NCBI GenBank assembly: GCA_029879555.1
Contig: JAOUQB010000003.1
Location: forward strand, 1 to 23,817
Source of the DNA: Nitrospirota bacterium
GTDB taxonomy: Bacteria > Nitrospirota > Nitrospiria > Nitrospirales > UBA8639
Direction: 5' to 3'
DNA length: 23,817 nt
Position 1 is the first letter of the stretch. Each line of letters starts with the position of its first letter. A program made the translations under genes and the position numbers. The notes beneath the pieces are model-generated. The model had not been told where the DNA came from, did no database searches, and was given only the letters and a program-made list of their open reading frames with translations. Positions 7,536 through 16,360 of the stretch are shown piece after piece.

Positions 7536-8339
7536 ATGGCAACATACGCGATTGGCGACATACAAGGATGCATGAACGCCTTGCGCCGTCTATTGGATCA
7601 CATCCAGTTTGATCAGGCGCAAGACCGTTTGTGGTTCGTGGGAGATTTGGTGAATCGCGGTCCACATTCTTTGGAAGTGTTGCGTTTTGTGAAACAACTG
7701 GGTCCCTCAGCCGTAACGGTTTTGGGAAATCATGACATTCATCTTCTTGCCCTCTGGAGTCAGGTTACGCAACCAGGACGAAAAGACACATTGCAACCGA
7801 TTTTATCGGCCCCCGATGCCGATGAATTGCTGCATTGGTTGCGGTTTCGTCCACTCCTCCATACCGAAAATGGGTACGTGATGATTCATGCCGGAATGTT
7901 GCCATCATGGTCGATTGACCAAGCCACGGCCTTGGCCCGGGAAGTGGAGGATGCGTTGCAAGATGACAATTTCCAAGATGCCCTGCCGGCCATCTATTTT
8001 CGAAAAGGGGTAGGGCCTTCTGCCACCCTGAGTACCAAAGAACGATTGGGATTGACCACGAACGTGTTGACTCGTCTTCGGGTGTGCACTCAAGAAGGGG
8101 TTCCAGACTTTTCATTCAAGGGTCCCCCGGGAGATGCTCCGCCAGGCTATTTCCCTTGGTTCAAGATTCCCCAGCGCGCCACGCGACACAACACGATTAT
8201 TTTCGGTCATTGGTCAGCGTTGGGCATTGTTACAAAAAAACATCTCGTCGCGTTAGATGGTGGATGCGTGTGGGGCCGAGAATTAGTCACCATGCGACTC
8301 GAAGATCGCCAGCTCTTCCGCGTACCCTGTCCCAAATAA
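7536..8339 (+). CDS. apaH: Symmetrical bis(5'-nucleosyl)-tetraphosphatase
   Basis: ApaH hydrolyses diadenosine tetraphosphate to two ADP and belongs to the metallophosphatase (PPP-type) fold. The 267-residue protein is close to the roughly 280 residues of the E. coli enzyme. All metal-binding motifs are present: GDIQG at 7-11, GDLVNRGP at 36-43, GNHD at 64-67, a later HAGMLP histidine and FGHW near the C-terminus. Known members also remove Np4-type caps from RNA 5' ends. The ATG follows GGGAGAAAG at good spacing, so the longer upstream frame is rejected. The gene stands alone and is divergent from the hydrolase group across about 124 nt. Confidence 0.95.
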   Translation: MATYAIGDIQGCMNALRRLLDHIQFDQAQDRLWFVGDLVNRGPHSLEVLRFVKQLGPSAVTVLGNHDIHLLALWSQVTQPGRKDTLQPILSAPDADELLHWLRFRPLLHTENGYVMIHAGMLPSWSIDQATALAREVEDALQDDNFQDALPAIYFRKGVGPSATLSTKERLGLTTNVLTRLRVCTQEGVPDFSFKGPPGDAPPGYFPWFKIPQRATRHNTIIFGHWSALGIVTKKHLVALDGGCVWGRELVTMRLEDRQLFRVPCPK

Positions 8340-8763
8340 CACGTTTTCCGTTTCCTGCCCCCTCCCTCAAGCAAAATGTCTGTGGATTTCACTCGCCTCG
8401 AAATACGACCCGTCGTTCTGTTTGCGCCTCCATTTCACCCAATCCATCAAATGATGTATCTAAACAGATAACACGATGTATCTGTTCAGATAACATTTTC
8501 AAACTTCTTCACCTGTTTATTGCTTCGGCCTTCAAAAAACCATTCATAAAAACCTCATAAATCTGCCTCTTTTAAAGAATGCCCTTTCACGACACCCCTC
8601 GGCATTAGTCTTGCTATAAGGATGGTATAAGGAAATTACACGGCAACATTACTGAGATTGTACAGGCGACCTCTTAACACAGGCATACGAGAAAGCGCGG
8701 TTGGCACCCAAAGCCCTCGAACAGAAGACTGTTTATTATTTGTTAACCAGGAGTTCCAAGGCT
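8340..8763. other. 424-nt intergenic region between apaH and the zinc-ribbon gene
   Basis: No coding region was recognised. The segment holds two TATC-N6-GATA palindromes (8457-8492, listed separately). Downstream, TTGCTT (8520-8525) and TTCATA (8543-8548) at a 17-bp spacer form only a weak candidate promoter. TATAAG occurs at 8615-8620 and 8626-8631 without a matching -35 element. The long A+T-rich leader before 8764 may contain the true promoter of the zinc-ribbon gene. Confidence 0.5.
8453..8495. promoter_or_regulatory. Tandem pair of TATC-N6-GATA palindromes (operator candidate)
   Basis: Two 14-bp palindromes, TATCTAAACAGATA (8457-8470) and TATCTGTTCAGATA (8479-8492), sit in a 22-bp direct repeat of the form GATGTATCT-N3-CAGATAACA. 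Centre-to-centre distance is 22 bp, about two helical turns. This is the layout expected for two dimers of a transcription factor. It lies 271 bp upstream of the zinc-ribbon ATG and 117 bp after the apaH stop. A related pair occurs at 15039-15073. Confidence 0.6.
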
Positions 8764-9114
8764 ATGAAAACTCAACAACCTTCTCAGGCAAACATCACGC
8801 TTCCTCCACAAGCAGAGCAATCAGTTCGAAAATATAAACGGCGTCATACGCGAGTTCACCTGGACTCCCTAAAACCTACCCCTCCCGTTGTTTCAGAAGA
8901 CTCCCTCTCGCAATGCCCCAAATGCCAGGGATTGATTTTTATTGAAGCGGGAGAAACCATGAGGCAAACGATTGTCCGCTGCCTCAACTGCGGATGGCAA
9001 CCGCAGTATCAGACTCCGATGATTACGGAGACGGAAGAGTCCCGGGTCATGCGCACCCTCACCAACCAATTTGTTTCAGAAAGTGATTGGGCCCGTCTTC
9101 CGGTTGGTTGGTAA
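8764..9114 (+). CDS. Small zinc-ribbon protein of unknown function
   Basis: A 116-residue protein with a treble-cysteine layout CPKC at 51-54 and CLNC at 73-76, which should bind one zinc ion. A basic N-terminal stretch, KYKRRHTR at 23-30, precedes it, suggesting nucleic-acid contact. I do not recognise the family; such ribbons occur in many small Nitrospirota proteins. The ATG is chosen because AGGAG lies 12 nt and AAGG 4 nt upstream; an in-frame TTG at 8701 is less likely. It follows a long leader with the palindrome doublet, so it is probably regulated. Confidence 0.7.
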   Translation: MKTQQPSQANITLPPQAEQSVRKYKRRHTRVHLDSLKPTPPVVSEDSLSQCPKCQGLIFIEAGETMRQTIVRCLNCGWQPQYQTPMITETEESRVMRTLTNQFVSESDWARLPVGW

Positions 9115-9467
9115 CGATCGATTAAATCAACGCCATAGATTCGGACACCGAGCACACGGCTGCAAAAGGCCGCTATCACCTGGCAGACTTCGAACAACCT
9201 TACCCTGCCAATTCCCTCTGCTTTCTTCCCTTCCCAATGCCAGGCTAACCTGGCTGTAATCGGGATTCGCCTCCCCATTTCCTTATCGCTTTTGTGTTAG
9301 ACCCCTCTCGCCAGAACCAGGTACCATCCTTGCTTCTACCCGTATGACGGGTGCATCCCCCAGAAGGGAAAGTCTGTGCGTTCGACATTGAACCCCAGCC
9401 GCAACCTATCCTCCCGATCTCGGAAGCACCCACAGGATAGATGTGACGACATGGCTTCACCATACTC
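9115..9467 (+). other. 353-nt leader before the binding-protein gene, possibly structured
   Basis: No gene was recognised. The distal part contains GGTGC, AAGGGAAA, GTGCG and CCGCAAC in the order expected of a cobalamin riboswitch (9349-9405), but the canonical GCAACTGT box is not intact. A CTATCC...GGATAG inverted repeat (9406-9411 and 9435-9440) encloses a small CCGA-TC-TCGG hairpin. These elements suggest a structured leader; a B12 aptamer here is weak. Confidence 0.35.
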
Positions 9468-10427
9468 ATGAACGATATTATTTACACATGTCCTGGATTT
9501 CTATCTTGGATGAAGTATGCCTGGTTTACTTTGTGCTTCAGCGCCTGCCTCATCTTATTCGGCAACGCACAGGCCGAAGATATTGCGATCCTGAAATCTG
9601 CAGATATTGCTGCCTATTCCGAAGCCATTGAGGCGTTTAAAGAAGCCCTGCCCACATCATTCAATGTGGCCTGGGAATTTGACCTCCAAGGGGATATGGC
9701 TAAGGGAAGAAATTTGGCTCGGAGGATCCGAGCCTCTCAGGCTCATGCTGTCTTGGCCGTCGGCCTGAAAGCCGCACTCGCGGCCAAACTGGAAATTCTG
9801 GACATTCCTGTCATCATGTGCTTGGTCCTCGATCCTGAAAAATACGCCCTTCCGTCTGGCAACATGGTAGGCCTTTCCTTACAGATCCCATTTGACCAGC
9901 AGTTGAAGCCACTCCAAGCCCTAATCCCGAAACTCTCCCGTATCGGCGTGTTATTCGATCCGGAAAAAACTCAAGGGCAGCGGGATCAACTCGAACACCA
10001 AGCCAACAGTCTGGGAATAACCGTCATTTCCCAGGAAGTCCATTCAGAACAAGACGTCTCCCTCGCCCTAAAATTATTGAAGAAGAAAGTCGATGCCCTG
10101 TATCTCCTTCCTGACAGCACGGTCCTCACGGAAAACACCTTAGACTTCCTCGTCAGCTCAACATTGGAATCCCACATTCCTCTCATTGGGTTTTCTGCTG
10201 GCTTGGTACGCAGCGGTGCGGTATCAGGCACCTATCTGAATTATGCCGACTTGGGACGACATGCCGCGACCCTTGTACCTCGTGTGCTCCCCGCGCGCGC
10301 CTCTTCATTATTAGGGACCATGGTGACCCCAGCAGTGGTTCACCATGCGATTAACGTGAAGTCCGCACGGTACCTGGAATTACCCCTCACCCCGGAAATC
10401 TTGAGGTCCTTTGATGAGCACTATTAA
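9468..10427 (+). CDS. Periplasmic ABC-type substrate-binding protein (ABC_sub_bind family), no permease nearby
   Basis: The 319-residue protein carries a signal peptide: a hydrophobic stretch ending FGNAQA before EDIAIL, so it is exported. The rest matches the ABC_sub_bind (PF04392) pattern of two Rossmann-like lobes: a VLAVGLKAALAAK strand-turn, GNMVGLSL, and PKLSRIGVLFDPEK. In this family some members are linked to tryptophan or other small ligands, but none can be named here. No ATPase or permease gene follows; instead the stop overlaps a histidine kinase start by 14 nt, so a role in signalling is likely. Neither ATG has a strong Shine-Dalgarno site; an internal ATG at 9510 also gives a good signal peptide. 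Confidence 0.85.
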   Translation: MNDIIYTCPGFLSWMKYAWFTLCFSACLILFGNAQAEDIAILKSADIAAYSEAIEAFKEALPTSFNVAWEFDLQGDMAKGRNLARRIRASQAHAVLAVGLKAALAAKLEILDIPVIMCLVLDPEKYALPSGNMVGLSLQIPFDQQLKPLQALIPKLSRIGVLFDPEKTQGQRDQLEHQANSLGITVISQEVHSEQDVSLALKLLKKKVDALYLLPDSTVLTENTLDFLVSSTLESHIPLIGFSAGLVRSGAVSGTYLNYADLGRHAATLVPRVLPARASSLLGTMVTPAVVHHAINVKSARYLELPLTPEILRSFDEHY

Positions 10428-12774
10428 AGACCACCTGCCCACGCCACCGGATGCCCCTTCGGCCAACCCAATCGAAGGCAGCCAGAGATTTCTGAGCCTT
10501 CGGGCCAAATTTTCTCTGTTCGTCAGTCTGGTCATTATCCTCGTTTGTACAGGCTTGAGCGGGTTCCTTATCCAACAGGAAATCCGAGTCATGAAACGTT
10601 CCCTATTAAACACGGGAACATTCTTAGTGAACACTCTCAATAAAATCAGCCTAAATCGTCTGATCATCCAAGATACGGACTACTTGGGGAAAATGTTGGA
10701 GGGCGCTCTGTCGGCACCAGAAGTGGTGTATGCCGTCGTTCGGGATCAGCAAGGCAACATAGTGGTGAGCCAATCCAAAGGCCTTCTCACCAACGCCTCA
10801 AAAATTATCCGCGATGCCCGTCAACCACTCCTTCCTGATAACACCCATACCACTTCCTTGCTCACTCAATCCTCAAGCGCCTTATCCTCCGGTCAACCGT
10901 TGATCACCGTGCTTCACACCGTGAATTCCGAAAAGGCCATTTCGTTAACGGCATCCGACAGAGTCCCCACATCTCGGTCGTGGTCCGTTTCCCAGGAAAC
11001 GATTTACGATTTTGCCCTCCCGGTCTATCGTTCGGCTCGCACATCCACGATGATCGACTTCCTTATGCCAGAAACACTTACTCAATCCCCAGCCACGCCC
11101 CAATCATCAGCGGCCATCATTGGCATCATTCAGGTGGGCTTATCCACCACGCATATGCAGAACGCCTTATACCAGACGGTGTGGAATATCGGCCTCCTCA
11201 CGATAGGGATCATCCTCCTTGGAATTGGGCTGACAGTTTTTCTGACCAATCGTATTATTACCCCCATGCGAAAGCTTGCCACGGCGGCACAACAAATTGC
11301 CGAAGGCAATATTCAGGTATCAGTCGTAGCCGAGACGCAAGATGAGGTGGGGCAACTCACACACAGTATTAATCAAATGGCGACGAGCCTACAGCAGCGC
11401 GAAAAGGCCATCACCACATATATGAACACCATTACCAAGCACGTGACACAACTCAGCACCTTGCACCAAACCGGGGCAGCTATTACCTCAACGCTGGATG
11501 TGCATAAACTTTTCGGCACCGTCCTCAAGCTCCTTCGAGAAAATCTTGGATTTCAGCGCATGGTTTTGGTGCTTAAAGATGCTTCGAAAACTAAAGGAGT
11601 CCTCATGGAAATTTCAGGCGTCCCAGAGGAATTAGAACAACAACTGAAAGGTTTTGAATTCTCCATTGCTCCAAAAACCTTCGACGAAACCCTATTGATT
11701 CATGGCAAACCGATCCTGGTGCCTGATTTGGAGGCCATCAGCCGCAAAATGAATCCCGACATTCTTGAGCTAGGTCGTCAATTTGGAATGGTCTCCTTTG
11801 TCTCCGCTCCGCTCATCAGCCACATGGAAGTCCTAGGGTATTTAGGGGCAGATAAAGGTCAGACTCGATGTACCCAAGAGGATCTCGATCTGTTAGTCAC
11901 GATCACCAACCACGTGGCCGTGGCCATCGATAACGCTCGAACGTATCAAGATTTAGAAGTTCTGGCCCAAAGCCTAGAAGAACGAGTCCTGAGCCGGACC
12001 AAAGATTTGCAGGTCGCCAATGAACGATTACAAGAACTTGATCGATTAAAATCAGCGTTTGTCTCGATTGTGTCTCATGAGCTCCGCACGCCCATGACGT
12101 CCATCAAGGGCTTAGTAGAAAACATGATGGATGGACTCACAGGAACCCTCAACGAGCGGCAGTCCTTTTATCTGGATCGCGTGAAACATAACATTGAGCG
12201 TCTCACCCGCATGATCAATGATCTCCTGGATCTGTCTCGCATTGAAGCTGGGAAAATGGACCTTCTGGCGAGCCCAGTCAATGTCGGGAGTTTGGCTCGC
12301 GAAGTCGTGGAGCTCTTACAACCCATGGCCCAAGAACGCCGACTCACCCTTCACACCGAGATCGTCGATCCTCTCCCACTCATTCACGCTGATCGAGACA
12401 AACTCATCCAAATTCTGACGAACTTGATCACCAACGGCATCAAATTTACCGAACCGTCGGGCACCGTGACCGTTCACGTTCATCAGCAAGATGATGGGGC
12501 GGTCACCACCTGTATCCAGGACACAGGGAGCGGTATTCCCTTTGAGGAACAACAGACGATTTTTGAGCGGTTCTACCGAGGACAAACAGCGGATGTCAAA
12601 GCTCGCGGGGCTGGTCTGGGTCTCGCGATTACCAAAAGCTTGGTGGAGTTACATGGCGGGCAGATCTGGGTCACCAGCACTCCTGGGAAAGGGAGTCAGT
12701 TTTGTTTCAACATTCCAGCTCAACCCCCTGCAACTTCAGAGAGTGCGCATGAAAAGCTATCTTCAGAATTCTGA
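10414..12774 (+). CDS. Membrane sensor histidine kinase (HAMP-GAF-HisKA-HATPase)
   Basis: A 786-residue kinase. The first membrane helix is about residues 32-53, followed by a roughly 200-residue periplasmic sensor region, a second helix (257-278), a HAMP linker (278-330), a GAF domain (about 355-510), a coiled segment, the phosphoacceptor His555 in [10 protein letters not shown], and an ATPase domain (N box N674, DTGSGIP at 703-709, GAGLGLA at 732-738). Start is the ATG preceded by GAGG eight bases upstream; a TTG immediately before it is also in frame. Overlap with the binding-protein gene indicates coupling. The periplasmic domain is well placed to read the binding protein. No receiver gene follows directly, but the receiver-PAS protein lies beyond the TonB receptor. 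Confidence 0.94.
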   Translation: MSTIKDHLPTPPDAPSANPIEGSQRFLSLRAKFSLFVSLVIILVCTGLSGFLIQQEIRVMKRSLLNTGTFLVNTLNKISLNRLIIQDTDYLGKMLEGALSAPEVVYAVVRDQQGNIVVSQSKGLLTNASKIIRDARQPLLPDNTHTTSLLTQSSSALSSGQPLITVLHTVNSEKAISLTASDRVPTSRSWSVSQETIYDFALPVYRSARTSTMIDFLMPETLTQSPATPQSSAAIIGIIQVGLSTTHMQNALYQTVWNIGLLTIGIILLGIGLTVFLTNRIITPMRKLATAAQQIAEGNIQVSVVAETQDEVGQLTHSINQMATSLQQREKAITTYMNTITKHVTQLSTLHQTGAAITSTLDVHKLFGTVLKLLRENLGFQRMVLVLKDASKTKGVLMEISGVPEELEQQLKGFEFSIAPKTFDETLLIHGKPILVPDLEAISRKMNPDILELGRQFGMVSFVSAPLISHMEVLGYLGADKGQTRCTQEDLDLLVTITNHVAVAIDNARTYQDLEVLAQSLEERVLSRTKDLQVANERLQELDRLKSAFVSIVSHELRTPMTSIKGLVENMMDGLTGTLNERQSFYLDRVKHNIERLTRMINDLLDLSRIEAGKMDLLASPVNVGSLAREVVELLQPMAQERRLTLHTEIVDPLPLIHADRDKLIQILTNLITNGIKFTEPSGTVTVHVHQQDDGAVTTCIQDTGSGIPFEEQQTIFERFYRGQTADVKARGAGLGLAITKSLVELHGGQIWVTSTPGKGSQFCFNIPAQPPATSESAHEKLSSEF

Positions 12775-12959
12775 GGCCATATCAGTCATGGCTATGGTGA
12801 AAGAGTCCGGTATCACCACGTGGTTTCGTACAAAATTTTCTTGCGCGCATTTCAGGAGCCTGGCTCGCAAATGACGCTACTGTTCTCTTGCTTTACCCTC
12901 TCTCTGGGCATCCCCGTTCGTCTCGAGGCCAAGGATTACACCCAAGAATACATCGTCCA

Positions 12960-15002
12960 ATGAAAACACACGCGACTCATATATTTTTCCCCAGTCTCAT
13001 CGGCTTGATATTGTCCTTTTGCTCCCATTCTCTCTTGCATGCAGGAACAGACAAGAACCCCCAAACAACTCACTCTGCCATAGACTCAACGCTCATCCAA
13101 GCAGACCTAAATTTTCTCAAAGAAGAAACTATCGGTATCGCCGCGCTTCACGAGCAACCTATTTCCGATTCCCCCGCTAATGTCTATGTCATCACCGAGG
13201 AAGATATTCGCCGATCAGGGGCCATTGACATTCCCACCCTCTTGCGCCGAATTCCAGGGCTGGAGGTGATGCAAACCACCGGTGCCGATTTCAATGTCAG
13301 CATGCGGGGCGATAATCAGTTGACAGCTAATAAGTTACTGGTACAAATCGATGGCCGCTCAATCTCCACACAAGTCCTCCCGCCCTGGGAACTACTTCCG
13401 GTGTCCTTGCTCGAGATTAAGCGAATTGAAGTGCTCAAAGGCCCAGCTGGAGCTACTCATGGGTTCAATGCCTTTGATGGGGTGATCAATATTATCACCA
13501 AGGATCCGGATGAGATGAAGGGCAGTACCATGCAGATTGCCGGTGGGGAGTTTGACACTATTAGGAGCTCTGCAGTCTATGGAAACAGGCAAGACAACTT
13601 CAGTTTCCGGCTCTCGGGTGGCTATGATCAAAACCACGATTGGGACAACCGAGAAAAGACAGCGCTGCAAGCCTATAAGTTCAATGTTCTGACCGAATAC
13701 CGTTTACCCGGTCAAGCCAACCTACGGTTGGCAGGCGGAGTCGTCAATGGAGAAAAACTTAACTCCCCAGTTACAGAAGCCGGGAGCAACCCAGGAGATC
13801 ACTTTCTGCCATACGTGCTCTTTGAATATGGAGACTCGAACCTGCTTCTCCGTACCTACTGGAACAGAACAGAAACAAATACCCAAGCATTGGCACCTCC
13901 GACTCTCGAGGGAATCTTACAGTCCTCTGATAAAGACGGTAAGACTACCAATAATTTTCTGCACGACACCTATGATGTCCTTCTTCAGCACATGCTCGAA
14001 CTCGGAAACCAAGCTCGGCTGACGTACGGTGGAAATTACCGACACAATCGCACGTCATCCAATTTCTTATCAACAACCACCCAAGAAGATCGTCTTGGAT
14101 TGTACCTACAAGGTGAGTGGACCGGCCTGAAAACCCTTACTGCTGTAGCCGGCCTGCGATTCGATATGGACACGTTCGTCAACCCAACCTATAGCCCACG
14201 TGGTTCCCTGATGTATGAACCGATCCCCGACCATACATTCCGTGTAGCCGCTTCTGTCGGCTATCGCCCACCCTTAGCGTTTGAAGAAAATGTGGCCGTC
14301 ATGACCCGGGTGAATCTTCCACCACCTTTTGGTCCAATCGTCACTCAGACCAGGGGGTCAAAAAACTTAGCTCCAGAAAAGATCATTTCCTATGAAGTCG
14401 GGTATCAAGGATGGTTCCAGAAACACCGCCTGCGGCTCCGAGCGGATCTGTTTTATAACCATCTCAAAGACCTGATTCAATTTAACGCCTTATCCACTGG
14501 TGCCCCCACCTCCCCGACAAATGGCGGTAGTGGGAATATTTACGGTGGAGAGGCCGGATTCGAGATTCTCTTCACGCCATGGTTGAGTGGTTTTGCCAAT
14601 TATTCCTACCAGGATTTCGATCAAAAATTTATAGGTCTGAGTCGGCGTACCGGAGCCCAATCCAAGGTGAACGCAGGAATACGACTTGATCTGGAAAACG
14701 GACTCAATGGAGAAGCGTTGTTCCATTATGTGGGCCCCACGACCTATCCTATTTCTCCCGTATTTGACTCGTTTGCCCCCATCACTGGGGAGCCCCCACC
14801 CAATGCTCGGGTTGGGAGCTACACATTGCTGAACCTACGCGGCGCTTACCGATTTTGGGAAGAACGGGCTCCCTCAGGACAAAGAAGGCAAGCCGAAGTG
14901 GCGATTTCAGTATTTAACGCACTAAATGATCGCCACAAAGAACACCCGCTCGGGGATACTCTCAAAAGCCGAGTGATGTGCTGGCTAACGTTACAGTACT
15001 AA
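12960..15002 (+). CDS. TonB-dependent outer-membrane receptor
   Basis: A 680-residue receptor. It has a signal peptide (MKTHATHIFFPSLIGLILSF, then HSLLHAG), a plug domain over roughly 70-190 with NVYVITEEDIRRSG, LLRRIPGLEV, VQIDGRS and VLKGPAGATHG, then a beta-barrel rich in aromatic residues ending in a tyrosine. Such receptors import chelated metals, cobalamin or other large ligands using TonB energy. The ligand cannot be read from sequence. The ATG at 12960 gives the signal peptide, whereas an earlier in-frame TTG at 12888 would add an unlikely leader; neither has a strong ribosome binding site. It lies 185 nt after the histidine kinase on the same strand, so cotranscription is possible. 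No TonB, ExbB or ExbD gene is in the window. Confidence 0.93.
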   Translation: MKTHATHIFFPSLIGLILSFCSHSLLHAGTDKNPQTTHSAIDSTLIQADLNFLKEETIGIAALHEQPISDSPANVYVITEEDIRRSGAIDIPTLLRRIPGLEVMQTTGADFNVSMRGDNQLTANKLLVQIDGRSISTQVLPPWELLPVSLLEIKRIEVLKGPAGATHGFNAFDGVINIITKDPDEMKGSTMQIAGGEFDTIRSSAVYGNRQDNFSFRLSGGYDQNHDWDNREKTALQAYKFNVLTEYRLPGQANLRLAGGVVNGEKLNSPVTEAGSNPGDHFLPYVLFEYGDSNLLLRTYWNRTETNTQALAPPTLEGILQSSDKDGKTTNNFLHDTYDVLLQHMLELGNQARLTYGGNYRHNRTSSNFLSTTTQEDRLGLYLQGEWTGLKTLTAVAGLRFDMDTFVNPTYSPRGSLMYEPIPDHTFRVAASVGYRPPLAFEENVAVMTRVNLPPPFGPIVTQTRGSKNLAPEKIISYEVGYQGWFQKHRLRLRADLFYNHLKDLIQFNALSTGAPTSPTNGGSGNIYGGEAGFEILFTPWLSGFANYSYQDFDQKFIGLSRRTGAQSKVNAGIRLDLENGLNGEALFHYVGPTTYPISPVFDSFAPITGEPPPNARVGSYTLLNLRGAYRFWEERAPSGQRRQAEVAISVFNALNDRHKEHPLGDTLKSRVMCWLTLQY

Positions 15003-15032
15003 CTCCAACATGTGGTATCCCTGTTTTGTTTA

Positions 15033-15079
15033 AAATCGTATCTTATTCGATACGGTTGTTATCCGAACGGATACGATTT
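15033..15079. promoter_or_regulatory. Second pair of TATC-N6-GATA palindromes inside a 10-bp inverted repeat
   Basis: TATCTTATTCGATA (15039-15052, extendable to CGTATC-N6-GATACG) and TATCCGAACGGATA (15060-15073) lie 21 bp apart centre to centre. The outer arms AAATCGTATC (15033-15042) and GATACGATTT (15070-15079) are perfectly complementary, so the whole block could also fold as a large hairpin. There is no T-run after it, which argues against an intrinsic terminator. It stands between the first TonB receptor and the receiver-PAS gene, 176 nt before the latter, and mirrors 8457-8492. Confidence 0.6.
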
Positions 15080-15248
15080 CTGGATTCTATTGCCTTCCAA
15101 CATCTTAAAAAACAACCGCTTCATTAAGTCTCAAATTTGCATCGTGGAGAGAATACACGAGGCCGGTTGAAGCACGCGTCGATCTCAAGCCCTCCTTCAG
15201 CCCGACCATATTCCTCACATCCGAGATAGTCGAAGCCATAGGGCCGCA

Positions 15249-16196
15249 ATGCCTGATATGCCCCGAATTTTAGTCGTCGATGATGATCCGGATATCCGTT
15301 TGGCCCTGGAGGATTATTTGCGCCGCGAGCAGTACCAGGTGGAAGTCGCGGATACGGGAAGGGCGGCTTTAGAGAAGGCCATGAACTCCCATTTTGATGC
15401 GGTGTTGTTGGATGTGGGCCTTCCAGACCGGGACGGTATTGAAATCTTGGTGGAATTGGCCGGTCATCAACCCAAATTGCCCATTATTCTCTTAACGGCT
15501 TTTACTTCCCTGAATCAATCGACTCCTCTCAATAAGCTGAATAAAGCGTTTGCCTATTTGACCAAACCCTACAGCCGTGAAGATATTCGGCAGGTGCTAC
15601 GCCGAGCCGTCCTGGGCGCCAAAGGGCCTGGGCTTCCTCAAGACACATCACCCGATTGTGACGCAAGAGTTATCCGGCGGTTCCCATCCGTGGTGCAGCC
15701 CAGCCCCAACACCACAGAAAAAACCAAAGGTCCCAGCTATCAACTGACCCTGGATGAGTATCAACGGTTGACAGAATATATCCAACTCATGCAATTCGCT
15801 TTCGATCAAGTTCCCGAAGCGATTCTCGTCGCGGGCACCGACAAACGAATCAGGTTTGCCAATCAGGCAGCCTACCAAGCCTTGGGGTACAACAAAGAAG
15901 AGCTTGAAGCGCTACGTATACCCGACATTGCCCCGAATCATGATAATCAACGGTATCAAGAACATCTCAACGAATTGCGTGAAGGGAAAACCCTCTCCTA
16001 TTACACGACCCACCGAACCAAGCACGGGGAACATATCCCTGTGGAAATTTCTGTCTATCTCCTAAACTTTCATGGACAAGAGTTTACCTGTGCCATTACC
16101 AAGGAGCTCCCTTCCCCCAAACACCCATCTGACAACCCGGAGGGGAACGCCTCCAGCATTTCTCACAATGCCAGGAGGCCACAGACACAATCATGA
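15249..16196 (+). CDS. Receiver-PAS protein without an output domain
   Basis: The 315-residue protein starts with a canonical receiver (Asp11-13 cluster, phospho-acceptor Asp55 in LLDVGLPD, Lys106 in LTKPYS). It continues through a poorly conserved linker (about 125-175) to a PAS domain (about 180-290; MQFAFDQVPEAILVAG, RIRFANQAAYQALGYN). No DNA-binding, kinase or nucleotide-cyclase domain follows, and the tail is low complexity. Such proteins may relay the signal by protein contact or act as phosphate sinks. The likely donor is the HAMP-GAF kinase 2.5 kb upstream. The ATG at 15249 has a weak AGGG; a second ATG three codons on is possible. A palindrome doublet upstream suggests regulated expression. 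Confidence 0.9.
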   Translation: MPDMPRILVVDDDPDIRLALEDYLRREQYQVEVADTGRAALEKAMNSHFDAVLLDVGLPDRDGIEILVELAGHQPKLPIILLTAFTSLNQSTPLNKLNKAFAYLTKPYSREDIRQVLRRAVLGAKGPGLPQDTSPDCDARVIRRFPSVVQPSPNTTEKTKGPSYQLTLDEYQRLTEYIQLMQFAFDQVPEAILVAGTDKRIRFANQAAYQALGYNKEELEALRIPDIAPNHDNQRYQEHLNELREGKTLSYYTTHRTKHGEHIPVEISVYLLNFHGQEFTCAITKELPSPKHPSDNPEGNASSISHNARRPQTQS

Positions 16197-16254
16197 CCAT
16201 TCAACATCCAGGGGCGCGACCTCAGCCACTTCCAGCATCTGGCGACTATCCCAT

Positions 16255-16360
16255 CCAGGTAAATACCGGGGCTTATATTCGTCCTATCGAGTTTGTGAGG
16301 AACGCGTAAACGGGAACAACGCGCAACTGTGCAGGGGCCAGTCAAATGCCACCATCCAAC
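16255..16360 (+). promoter_or_regulatory. Cobalamin-riboswitch-like leader overlapping the second TonB receptor start
   Basis: ACGCGCAACTGT, the hallmark box of cobalamin riboswitches, occurs with its core at 16321-16330. It is preceded by GAGGAACGCG and AAACGGGAA and followed by AGTCAAATGCC (16340-16350), resembling the closing AGYCAGxxxxCTGCC element. AGGT at 16257-16260 could begin the aptamer. AGGGG (16333-16337) is the likely ribosome binding site of the receptor, 8 nt before its ATG at 16346, so folding of the box would hide it. The match is from memory of the consensus; several positions differ, so it may be degenerate. Confidence 0.45.

Noticed and set aside
8453..8495. Possible CRISPR-type repeats
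   Set aside because: Only two copies of a 22-bp unit with no spacers between them; better explained as paired operators.
15033..15079. Large hairpin as intrinsic terminator of the first TonB receptor
   Set aside because: No T-run follows and the internal palindromes are better explained as operators, although a hairpin could still form.
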